Source: Labyrinthula sp. Ha (taxonomy: Eukaryota; Sar; Bigyra; Labyrinthulida; Labyrinthulaceae). From it: a stretch of DNA of 64,000 nt. Location of the stretch: assembly GCA_015227615.1 (NCBI GenBank), contig JAALGZ010000013.1:1234226-1298225 (forward strand). Reading direction: 5' to 3'. This document shows positions 1 to 8,634 of this stretch, in pieces (position 1 is the first letter of the stretch; each line of letters starts with the position of its first letter). Below the pieces are notes generated by a model that searched no databases, had not been told where the DNA came from, and was given only the letters and a program-made list of their open reading frames with translations. The position numbers were made by a program, and so were the translations under genes.

Positions 1-350
1 AGCTTTTGACGTAGGTGCGGGAATGGATAACTCTTGTGAAACCTTTCATGATGCCTTCTCCTTTTTCTTTTGTCAGAAGTGGATGATATGAGGTTGTATC
101 ATGTTCTTGAATGAATCCACCCAGAAAATTAAGAAATCAAGAACATAGAAACAAAGATCTAGAGTTGGGAATTCTACTCAAATGCATGAAACTTGATGAT
201 TGTAAGTCTAAACTTCGTCTATACTCTTATGCATAATCAACGGCTCTGGGATAAAGTGTGCGATAAAATGAACGATACAGGGGCATATGAGGAAGCGGAA
301 GATGCAGATGCCAACAATGAACACCAATATTAAAGAATGCACTTAAGGTA
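1..350. other. Window edge, no assigned gene
   Basis: No complete gene can be assigned here. A short open frame from the ATG at 196 to a TAA at 331-333 (45 codons, Asp/Glu/Ala-rich end) has coding-like codon use and could be an exon of the gene that continues at 351, but I could not find a splice that joins the two. The first 90 bases also have an open frame without a start, which may belong to a gene beginning outside the window. Confidence 0.3.
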
Positions 351-773
351 ATGTTGGAAACAATGGACGAGATGGTAATACTTGCTGGTGTGTAACTATT
401 TCACATGATGTCAAACAGGAAATACTCAGATCTTATTTTTTGTATAGTGGTGCCACCACACAATCGAGGAAGTTATGTTTCTTGTACGGAAAACTAGAAA
501 GTATATCAACATGACTCCACTCAGAAAATTCTAGCTTAACAGTGAAATTGAGTCTTGGAAATCAGCCTGTTTGAAGGAATTGAACTTTTGAAAGAAAAAT
601 ATTATCGAAAAGAATATGCGGAAGCCACTTAGAGAATCTCTTTTTTTCATTCTGTGTATAAGATTTCATATGGCTTGTATCTTGATAGGTATATTCTGAT
701 TAAGAAAGGTAATTTCACCATGCAAAAGACGATAATGTTCTTTTCTAAAGCTTGTGACTGTATTAACACGTTC
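351..773 (+). CDS. Intron-dense coding region, possibly PEX11-like (peroxisome division)
   Basis: No long single frame exists here, but one protein frame stays open if short GT-AG introns are removed at 390-418 (29 nt), 501-524 (24 nt), 569-594 (26 nt) and, less surely, 689-708 (20 nt). The conceptual product reads KLE, then SSLTVKLSLGN, then about 30 residues later a hydrophobic stretch with LIGNF. The order and spacing resemble the PEX11 pattern (KLExxLSxxRKxxRLGN, then YFxxDNxxW), a family that remodels peroxisome membranes. This is inference from pattern only. The true start lies at or before the ATG at 351, and the link to the frame at 783-1150 is unresolved. It could also be a decayed gene. 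Transcript data would settle it. Confidence 0.33.
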
Positions 774-869
774 TGATAACAGCTTTCTTGTATACTTTTT
801 GTTTCTTCTAAAGAAAAAATAGACCGTTGCGAGTTAAGGCTTAGTCAATGGAGAGAAGAAAACAAAATC

Positions 870-1150
870 ATGACAAACTTTGTTAGAATACCCACTTCAG
901 CAATAATCTTGTTTATTGTTTACCCCGCTATTGCTTTCCAAATAGGTACCTAGGGTTCCAAATTTTCTTAGCTGACTTTAAAGTACGGCACCTTCAGAAA
1001 CTCAAACAGCCTCTTGATTCTTTGTTAGCTAAAGTAAGACTAACGAGCAGGCAACATGAACTCGATTTAATGAGTGACGAAAGAAGGAGCACAAGTCGAT
1101 GTGGTAAGAACTGTATCGAGTGCTCAAGGTACTCAGAAAACGATGAGTAA
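870..1150 (+). CDS. Small protein with N-terminal hydrophobic segment, one 26-nt intron (hypothetical)
   Basis: Starting at the ATG at 870 and removing a 26-nt GT-AG intron (946-971) gives 255 nt, an 84-residue product ending at TAA 1148-1150. Residues about 8-24 (IPTSAIILFIVYPAIAF) form a signal peptide or membrane anchor. The rest is basic and helical-looking, then ends with CGKNCIEC in an otherwise charged tail. Without the intron the frame upstream loses its hydrophobic start. The same frame stays open upstream to 783, so this may instead be the last exons of the gene at 351-773. I do not recognise the family. Two readings remain: a secreted or membrane mini-protein, or the C-terminus of the upstream gene. 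Confidence 0.33.
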
Positions 1151-1481
1151 GCTAATTTGAGGGTTTAACAAAATTTTCCGGCTGGTTTCAAGTAAATCTG
1201 AATAATTGTAGCTAAGTATGAGAACTCCCGAATAGCGCAGCCTCTTTCATCTATTTGTTGGTTTTTCTGTTTATAATATTGACTTCTAAATTTGCCAAAA
1301 CTATATCTAAGATAACTCCGAAATTCCCCTTTTAATTCCCTTAAGAGAACAAAGGCACTATACTTCTATATAACTAAGGCATATATATATAATATTAAAT
1401 AGCAAAAAAATATAAGAGAAATAAAAGAATTCACACAGTTTGTATTTATTCTTGTGTTATTTAAAGTTTTATCTCAAAGAC

Positions 1482-1495
1482 GGGCCATATAGCCC
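1482..1495. promoter_or_regulatory. GC-rich near-palindrome upstream of SCOT
   Basis: GGGCCATATAGCCC stands out in AT-rich surroundings 126 bp upstream of the SCOT start codon. Almost the same word (GGGCCATATGGCC) sits 74 bp upstream of the ADAM start at 8548-8560. The match over 12 of 13 bases and the similar placement suggest a shared transcription-factor site. Function is inferred. Confidence 0.4.
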
Positions 1496-1620
1496 TTTCC
1501 TCCACAACAACTTCTGAATACGATACACAGTTTGAAAATTGACCATATCGTAATAGTCGTCATAACAAGAAGAACGATCCTTTGAAAAACAAAGGAATTC
1601 CGAAAGGTAAAAATCTAGAT

Positions 1621-3265
1621 ATGAAAATATTTGGGAGATATAAAACTTTAGGGTCTCTTGAAAGAATTGAAAGCTCTAGGTTCATACATCCTTGTTCTAA
1701 GAGACACTTTTCTGGTATAAACAAGGTTCTATCTTCTCCTGCAGCGGCTTTAGAAGGTTTGAAGGATGGAGATACTGTGTTGTTCGGAGGTTTTGGGATT
1801 TGCGGAATTCCTGAAAATCTAATTGCAGAGGTTAAGAATAAAGTAGTCTATTTGAGTCATAAATTTTAGGGCACAAAGAATATTACGGCGGTTTCAGACA
1901 GCGGTGGAGTTGCAGACTTTGGTCTTGGTATTCTCCTTGAAAACAGGCAAATTAAGAAAATGATCTCGAGTTATCTTGGAATCAACCCGGTTTTTGAGAA
2001 TCTATATTTTAATGGGGATTTAGAGCTTGAACTCACTCCTCAAGGCACACTTGCTGAAAAACTCCGAGCAGGTGGAGCTGGAATACCGGCATTTTATACT
2101 TCTACTGGATTAGGGACTTTAGTACAAAAAGGTGGGTTTCCTATAAAATTCAAAGACGGATCTAAAGGTATTAATTTAATTTATTCTTATATCAGGCCCG
2201 GAGCTGATTTCTTCAGAGAGGGAGGTTAGACAGTTTGATAGAACTGGAAAGAAGGAATTTGTACTTGAGGAATCCATCAGAGGTGATTTCGGATTGGTGA
2301 AAGCTTGGAAAGGTGATAAAGCTGGTAACCTGGTGTTTCACCATACAGCAATGAATTTCAATCCTGATGTCGCGAAGGCTGCTGATGTAACAGTTGCAGA
2401 AGTTGAAGAGATTGTTGAAGTAGGAGAATTGCAACCTGAGGAAATCCATCTAAGTGGAATATATGTCGATCGCATTATCAAAGGAGAGAAGTATGAAAAA
2501 CGAATTGAGAAAGTTCGTTTTCTCCACTGCGAAAATTCAACACGTGAAGAACCCCCAGTGGTTTCGGATAATAGATTAAGAATAGTAAAGCGGGCTGCAA
2601 TGGAACTTGAAGATGGTATGTACGTAAATTTAGGTATCGGATTGCCTACGATGGTTTCTAATTACTCTGAAGGAAAAGATGTTGTTTTACAGAGTGAAAA
2701 TGGACTGCTTGCTATGGGTCCATATCCTGAGGAGGAGGAAGATGTTGATGCTGATTTGATAAATGCAGGGAAAGAAACCATTTCCATGCTTCCTGGTGCC
2801 TCAGTTTTTTCCAGCTCTGAAAGTTTTGCCATGATTAGAGGTGCACATTTGGACTTAACTCTTCTTGGAGGGTTTCAAGTAAGTCAATCTGGTGACTTAG
2901 CAAATTGGATTATTCCTGGAAAGAAAGTTAAGGGAATGGGTGGTGCTATGGATTTAGTTGCCTCAGGAACCCATGTGGTAGTTGTGATGGAGCATTTAAC
3001 TAAATCAGGCGAATGCCGGCTGTTAGAGGAATGTTCTTATCCTTTAACAGGAAAAAGCGTCGTAGATCGAGTAATAACAGATATAGCAGTTTTTGACATA
3101 GATAAAGAAATGGGCAAGTTCGTTCTAAGAGAACTTGTACCCGAAGTCAGTCTCACCGAACTGCAGAAAATAACGGGAGCCGAGTTCGTTGTTGCTGAGG
3201 ATTTGATTCCTTATAAGCAAATTGAAAATAATTTAGACTTAGAAGATTTAGCTGCAGTTAATTAA
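1621..3265 (+). CDS. OXCT1: Succinyl-CoA:3-ketoacid CoA transferase (SCOT), mitochondrial, three exons
   Basis: SCOT moves CoA from succinyl-CoA to acetoacetate in the mitochondrial matrix, the key step of ketone-body use. Exons are 1621-1842, 1870-2167 and 2196-3265; together 1590 nt, 529 residues, close to the 520 of mammalian SCOT. Residues 1-31 ([11 protein letters not shown]...KRHFS) are basic and Ser-rich, typical of a mitochondrial targeting peptide. The alpha half carries the [19 protein letters not shown] signature and [20 protein letters not shown]; the beta half carries [14 protein letters not shown], with the catalytic glutamate at residue 341, and [11 protein letters not shown] chose the ATG at 1621 because upstream in-frame codons offer no ATG and would dilute the targeting peptide. 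It converges on the NiSOD gene, with 92 bp between the stop codons. All catalytic blocks are intact, so it should be functional. Confidence 0.94.
1843..1869 (+). other. 27-nt intron 1 of SCOT
   Basis: GT at 1843 and AG at 1868-1869, phase 0. Removing it joins EVKNK to [13 protein letters not shown], which restores the conserved SCOT sequence. Its length is a multiple of three, but its last three bases are an in-frame TAG, so a transcript that keeps it ends early. Confidence 0.9.
2168..2195 (+). other. 28-nt intron 2 of SCOT
   Basis: GT at 2168 and CAG ending at 2195, phase 1. Removing it gives [19 protein letters not shown], the expected SCOT sequence. If kept, it shifts the frame and leads to a stop about 30 bases later. 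The intron is T- and A-rich with a pyrimidine-rich 3' half. Confidence 0.9.
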
Positions 3266-3357
3266 CACCCACAACCTGGAGACCTGACATTTCATTGTAT
3301 AAATTAGTGCTTAAAGGCTTGCCGCGTTCTGCCTAGAAATGAATGCAAACTTCAAGC

Positions 3358-3975
3358 TTACGCTGGCATGTACATCTTGCAGCAGTCATCAATTGCGTGG
3401 TCCAAAGCATCTGCAAACTTAGTATCTACCTGTTGCTTTGCTTTCATCGCCGCTTGCATCAATCCATGGTGGGCTTTCAGTGCATCCAAGTAATCTTTCT
3501 CCGTAGCAAACACTCCCTCAGTTTTAACTCTCTGACACAAGCTGTATTCTGCAACAAGAGTAATAATCTTCTTTGCATGCTCTTCCTTGGTATTGATCCA
3601 ACGAACAGTTTGGTTCAAGCTGAGAAGATCTCCTTTTCCTCCTAGCTCATTAATTTGAACCATTGCTTTTCTCACAGTTGCTGCGTTCTCCTTTAGTTCA
3701 GCTACAAACTTAGGATCATCAAAAATTCCACATGGAACTTGGCAATGTCCACCACGAAGGCCAAATACTAAGTTAATGCTGCATTCTTTCCCAATTTGTG
3801 ACTCTGCGAGTGAAATTCCGTCCTCTAAGGTTCTTCCACCGAATAAGAGACGTTGTTGAGCTGGAAGTATTCCCTCTTCATTGAAAATTTGAGTCTTAAG
3901 AGAAGACACAGTGTCTGAAGGGTTAACATTGAGAGATAGGGTGTTTCCATTTGGATTATTCACAAAAATTTTCAT
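3358..3975 (-). CDS. Ubiquitin-nickel superoxide dismutase fusion
   Basis: 205 residues in one exon. Residues 1-76 are ubiquitin-like (about half identical to ubiquitin) and end in LRGG at exactly position 76. Residue 77 begins HCQVPCGIFDDP, the nickel hook of NiSOD (His1, Cys2, Cys6), followed by a 129-residue body of the NiSOD four-helix type (VRWINTKEEHAKK..., HHGLMQAAMKAKQQVD). NiSOD turns superoxide into oxygen and peroxide and needs a free N-terminal histidine; bacteria expose it with a protease that removes a leader. Here a deubiquitinase cutting after Gly76 would do so. There is no targeting signal, so a cytosolic enzyme is likely. Most ubiquitin lysines are replaced (K48R, K11N, K6N, K29Q, K33E; K27 and K63 kept) and Arg72 is Gly, so the ubiquitin part is probably only a leader. 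Eukaryotic ubiquitin-NiSOD fusions are, as I recall, reported from marine green algae. Confidence 0.94.
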   Translation of the reverse strand: MKIFVNNPNGNTLSLNVNPSDTVSSLKTQIFNEEGILPAQQRLLFGGRTLEDGISLAESQIGKECSINLVFGLRGGHCQVPCGIFDDPKFVAELKENAATVRKAMVQINELGGKGDLLSLNQTVRWINTKEEHAKKIITLVAEYSLCQRVKTEGVFATEKDYLDALKAHHGLMQAAMKAKQQVDTKFADALDHAIDDCCKMYMPA

Positions 3976-4040
3976 TATCTTGGTTTCGTATCTTCGGACT
4001 TTCTGCTTGGATCGGATTTGATGTTCTTGAAGACAATTTT

Positions 4041-4060
4041 ATTGGTTGATTTCAGCCAAT
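4041..4060 (-). promoter_or_regulatory. Inverted CCAAT boxes upstream of NiSOD
   Basis: ATTGG at 4041-4045 and CCAAT at 4056-4060 face each other 66-85 bp upstream of the NiSOD ATG on the minus strand. CCAAT boxes at this distance are typical eukaryotic promoter elements (NF-Y family). Functional role is inferred from position. Confidence 0.45.
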
Positions 4061-4638
4061 CAAAAGATACTTATTTCTTGAGTTACATGCAGAATAAAAC
4101 ATACATAACATTAGACATATCTAGCAGTACAGAATTATGAAACTTCCTCATTCAGAAATCTAGAATCCGTTAACTTAAGTATAAAGGAATATTGTTAAAT
4201 TCTTAACTAAGTGATAATGGGACCTCCTGAAGTATCCATAAGAAGTTGTGGCTTTTCCAGCTTCTGTACTCATATTAGTTATGAGCTTCGTGTCTATGAT
4301 ATAGACGTTACCTGGCTTCTAGTCTTGGTTTCATCCCGTGTTTTGGCTAGATGTGTTACATGCTTACTTGTTCCTTATTTCTACCAGATATTTGTATTTT
4401 TGATTTCATCACCGGCCTAAGAGATTAAATTGGCTGATTGAATTTCTGATTTGTCTGGGCTTTGAAACTAAGTTTCAACCTGTGCTTCTTCCTTAGATGC
4501 GACTGCCCAAATATGACTCCAATCTATGAAAATTCTTAAGATTTTAGATTGATTAAAAATTAGTATAATGCCAGATAAAAAAGAATATTCAAGATATATC
4601 TAGTTCGAGAAGTCAGGTTCAAGACTCTATCCAGCTGG

Positions 4639-5103
4639 CCCAAACAAAGGATACCTGACTACGAGAGTGATGGCGGAACGTTTGTGGCTGTTGTTGATGC
4701 ATATTCTGCAAAGTAAAAAAATTACTTGTGATATGACTCAATCGATGTAAGGTTGAAGGCCACAGGTGAGGTGCCTATTTATGACAGAGAGAGAGAGTGT
4801 TTTTAGTTATTTTCTCCTTTTTCGGAGTACTAGGTAAAGATCGTGGGTTGGTTGGCATAAATGTTCATAGAGGGAATAATTTCGAAGCCTGCTCCAATTT
4901 GAATCCATGATTTGCATCTTCCATTCTCTTCATATTAGGTAATTATTTAACCTCAGTTGATTGCTGTACTTCGAGATAGGACACTTTTTTTAGTATATAT
5001 TCAGATTAGAAAGTGCATTTCCATTTATGTACACTGTCTGTGAATATGTTTTAAAGTTTTTACGCTTGTGCAAGAAAAGAGCATTTGAAAGTGTGTTGAG
5101 TCT
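4639..5103 (+). repeat. 465-bp direct repeat, copy 1
   Basis: This segment recurs at 5333-5799 in the same orientation, offset by 694 bp. By eye there are about 15 differences, so identity is near 96-97 %. It begins CCCAAACAAAGG and includes a short (GA)n run near 4785. The flanks on either side of the two copies do not match clearly. It looks like a fairly recent local duplication rather than a transposon: no terminal inverted repeats or coding domain are visible. Confidence 0.9.
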
Positions 5104-5242
5104 GTCAGACAACTTCACATTTTATTGTTTCTTAACTGTTAATATTTATTTTTTATCTTCTACTACACTTAACTTTATTCCCAGCCCCCTCTCTTTTTTG
5201 TCCAAGTATTGGAAATTATTGCTCTGCGCCTCCTTTATTCAG

Positions 5243-5410
5243 ACGAAGTATGATGACAAAGAATTTTGGGAAATCGATCTGACCAATGAGATCGCGAGGA
5301 GTATCTGACTCCGGAGTCAAAAAATCCTAGCCCCCAAACAAAGGATACCTGACTACGAGAGTGATGGCGGAACATTTGTGGCTGTTGTTGATGCATATTC
5401 TGCAAAGTAA
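5243..5410 (+). CDS. Possible 3'-terminal exons of an unidentified gene
   Basis: After a pyrimidine-rich tract ending in CAG at 5242, a frame runs to 5300 (KYDDKEFWEIDLTNEIAR). A 30-nt GT-AG intron (5301-5330) then leads, in phase, to PKQRIPDYESDGGTFVAVV and DAYSAK followed by TAA. The second part lies in the direct repeat; copy 1 encodes the same residues, with a synonymous change at the one base that differs and the same stop. Splice size and conserved stop argue for real coding, but no upstream exon or start was found and I recognise no family. It may be a duplicated gene end. Confidence 0.28.
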
Positions 5411-5799
5411 TAAAATTACTTGTGATATGACTCAATCGATGTAAGGTTGAAGGCCACAGGTGAGGTGACTATTTATAACAGAGAGAGAGAGATTTTTTTT
5501 AGTTATTTTCTCCTTTTTCGGAGTACTAGGTAAAGATCGTGGGTTGGTTGGCATAAATGTTTATGGAGGGAATAATTTCGAAGCCTGCTCCAATTTGAAT
5601 CCATAATTTGCATCTTCCATTCTCTTCATATTAGGTAATTGTTTAACCTCAGTTGAATTGCTGTACTTCGAGATAGGACGCTTTTTTTAGTATATATTCA
5701 GATTAGAAAGTGCGTTTCCATTTATGTACACTGTCTGTGAATATGTTTTAAAGTTTTTACGCTTGTGCAAGAAAAGAGCATTTGCAAGTGTGGTGAGTT
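5333..5799 (+). repeat. 465-bp direct repeat, copy 2
   Basis: Second copy of the repeat at 4639-5103. The first ~78 bp overlap the possible terminal exon ending at 5410. The remaining ~390 bp are AT-rich and look non-coding. Confidence 0.9.
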
Positions 5800-7560
5800 T
5801 GATGTATGTTTCATAATTTGTTTTAATCGCTCTATCTTCTACTATAAGGGACCCAGGCATGAGTGCAGCTAGTTTCACCTTGGGTTGTTAGTTGTTCTAA
5901 GTATTGTTTTGCTCGTGCTGCAGTTCTGAGATAGGTTTTCTATGCATAATTTTCATAGCTAAGCAACCACATGTCCTTTAGTTACTCAAGTTATATTTTA
6001 GAAATGTTCTGCACCAGTTGAAGACTCTGGCTGCAAGTGGAAATTGGGTGGTTGGGTGTTTCTCATTGAATGCACAAGATTATTTATCTGGAGGAATTGG
6101 ACTCTAGGACTAAAATATTGCAATCTCACTTCTTCATCCATAAAATGTTTTAATTGAACTTGGAGTAAGTCTTCCGTGAGGGTTTACTCTGTGGTTCTAG
6201 TCATGGCTGATTAGGACATGCATATGAGCTACCATTCAGTGGGGCATGTTAAGATTGATGATCATTCATGCTGCATGTATAAGGTGGGCAAAATTAATTT
6301 ATTGTTTGGTTGGTTCTTAGGTTTTTAAAAGAGTTATAATTCGTCACCAATTGGACAAAAGTTGATCCATACTTAAACAATCAAAATCAAACAAGAAGAA
6401 ATTCAGAACTTGATAATTCCATTCTATTTCTACAAGGAATAAGTAATTCTAGTTTGTAGTAGTCTCATCGGCAAAGCGTATACATGTTTTAAGAAAAACT
6501 ACACATGGAGGGAATACATACGGTATTAACAATCGGGGTTTAACAGCAAAAGATATCTTGCTATGTCTCTCTATATTGCTCCCGAACCTTTACTCAAGAT
6601 TATGTTAGTGGAACGGACAAAATACTTAAAATCAGATAATAGAATAAATATGTCCTAGTTATCCTTTATCTCAAGATAAACCTAGTTCATTCCAAGACAA
6701 AGCAACTTTTAAGAGAGTGTGCAAAATAAATGCGAAAATACAGAGAGCTAAAGATATAAACTAACTTCTTTAAGTTCTACAAATCATTTATAGAAATATT
6801 GAATTATAACACAAATATTGAAATACTATTGAATAGCCATCTTTGTATTTTTGGAGTTAAACCTTATCATTCTTCTCCAATTCACTTAAGATATCGACTA
6901 TATGTAGAAGTACACTACCTGAAGTGCATTAATTGGTTGAAGTAGATGCCAGAATACTGAATGGATTTAAACCCTAGTAAAGTCAACGTGCTCTTTCAGT
7001 GATATCCTAGCTAGTGCTTGGTTCTGTTCATACTTCTAAGAGCTTCAATTTAGAAACAGACTAAGACACGTATCGAACAAAAGCCAGAATGCAACTAAGA
7101 TACTGTAAACCATAAAAATAAAGTGAAGGAGTTAGCTCTTGGTGCAACAAAACTTTGATTAAAAGCCAAGAAGTATACCATCAATAAGAGGTTTCTGTTG
7201 GAAACGTGGTACCTTTCAATAGTATTATCACATATGACGGAATAATTCTCTTCGGTGAATTTAAAGGTTTATATTAGAGTTTCCTACAACACTTCTTAAT
7301 TTGAAGATTTTGATAAGACTCTGTTCACTTGAATACTGTTTTTATTTGAAGTCAACATTCATTTACCTCCAAGTTGTTTTCCCGATTGGAGAATATTTGC
7401 ACCATTGGTTCAAATCTTATAGAAAGAAGCTAACTAAGGGTAAATATCTCCTTTAGATCATCTGTTGATAAACTATCTGATTAGCACATGATCTAGTGAT
7501 CTGCATTATGTACCTTCTTTTCGAAAATTACAAGTTACCGTTGATTTCTAGACATCAATC
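5800..7560. other. AT-rich intergenic stretch
   Basis: I see no supported gene, RNA gene or element in this stretch on either strand; frames are short and codon use is unlike that of the neighbouring genes. Confidence 0.5.
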
Positions 7561-8014
7561 CGTCCACCTCAACATATGGAATAAGTAAGTTCCAAGCGAG
7601 ATGGATAGAGAACCTCCGTCCAGATGGAAAACCTCTTATGGCATGTTTCTATTCCCTAGCAGCTATTACTTTTCCTTCTACTTCCGTGGCTTTACCTTTA
7701 CTGTTTAGCCATATATCGGTTAATTCCTGAATGCTACGTCCATGTCTTCAAGTTTCATATTTTCTGAAAAGAAAAAAAGAAGAAGTTCTAGATAGTATGA
7801 AGAAAAGAGTAGCAGATGTCCTGATGATGAATTAGTAGGCTTAAGTTTAAACGCTAGAAAATTTAAACAGAGTTTCATGCTATTTATATACGTTTTTAAG
7901 GATGGTGACAGAGTTCACGCGTTTAAAAAGAAAATCTTTCAGGATTTGGATATGGATAAACCAGTTCCTGTAGTTAGAATAACGCCTATAGGGACAGATT
8001 TATGTAGCATATAA
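7561..8014 (+). other. Coding-like islet, unidentified
   Basis: Two short open stretches have coding-like composition: one around 7600-7735, and one at 7796-8014 that ends in TAA and contains KDGDRVHAFKKKIFQDLDMD and then PVPVVRITPIG. Several possible 18-30-nt GT-AG segments lie between them, so this could be the end of an intron-dense gene, but no unique model emerges and I recognise no domain. Confidence 0.22.
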
Positions 8015-8533
8015 GGAAATATTATATGATGCTCGTAGCGCACTTAACTTTGAAATTTTGCGATTCCTCTAATAAGAGTTGGCATTTCTTGCTTTTGGAA
8101 TCAGGGTTACGACGTTTTGAAACTACCATTTTCTGATTACAAACGTTGTTTTCATAATAATAGACACATTTGAATTTGGAATTGTTTCAGACATTGAAAG
8201 GGAAGCGAATACCTTCTGGTTGAGGGCCGAGACATCGAGGAGTTGTTTTAAAAGGCGTAAGCTAACCCAAGATTCATGGGCTAATTTTGATGAACAACAG
8301 ATCAAATTAAGTGTATGCTCAAATAGCATACTGACAACCATGTAGCCCAACCTTAAATTTGATTTTTTTAGTGCTTTCTTGGTACTTTATATGCGGTTTC
8401 ACAATTCTTATTATGCTTTCTGTATTTTCTCTAAGTATACTTTGCCAAGATAGCATCATCTGCCTAAAATGCGATTAAACCAATCAGATGCTAGTAAATT
8501 CTACATTGTGAAGAGAAGAAACTATTTCGTCGA

Positions 8534-8560
8534 TATAAAATACTGATGGGCCATATGGCC
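8534..8560 (+). promoter_or_regulatory. TATA box and GC palindrome upstream of the ADAM gene
   Basis: TATAAAA at 8534-8540 lies 95-101 bp before the ADAM start. It is followed eight bases later by GGGCCATATGGCC (8548-8560), whose GGCCATATGGCC core is a perfect 12-bp palindrome. A near-identical word sits upstream of SCOT (1482-1495). Together they look like a core promoter with an adjacent factor site. Confidence 0.5.
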
Positions 8561-8634
8561 TATACACAGTTCAGCAGTTCCGTTAAAATACTGTCAACAA
8601 AAAACACTCCTGTAACATCTTCTTTGAAAAAGAG

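Noticed and set aside
1582-1620. An earlier SCOT start at a TTG at 1582
   Set aside because: The extension is not like a targeting peptide and non-ATG starts are rare; the ATG at 1621 gives a typical mitochondrial presequence.
4600-4640. A tRNA gene suggested by a GGTTCAAGACT box near 4617
   Set aside because: No matching A box and no acceptor-stem pairing could be found.
8548-8560. A CArG box (SRF/MADS site) in the ADAM promoter
   Set aside because: The CC and GG flank only four A/T bases, whereas CArG needs six.
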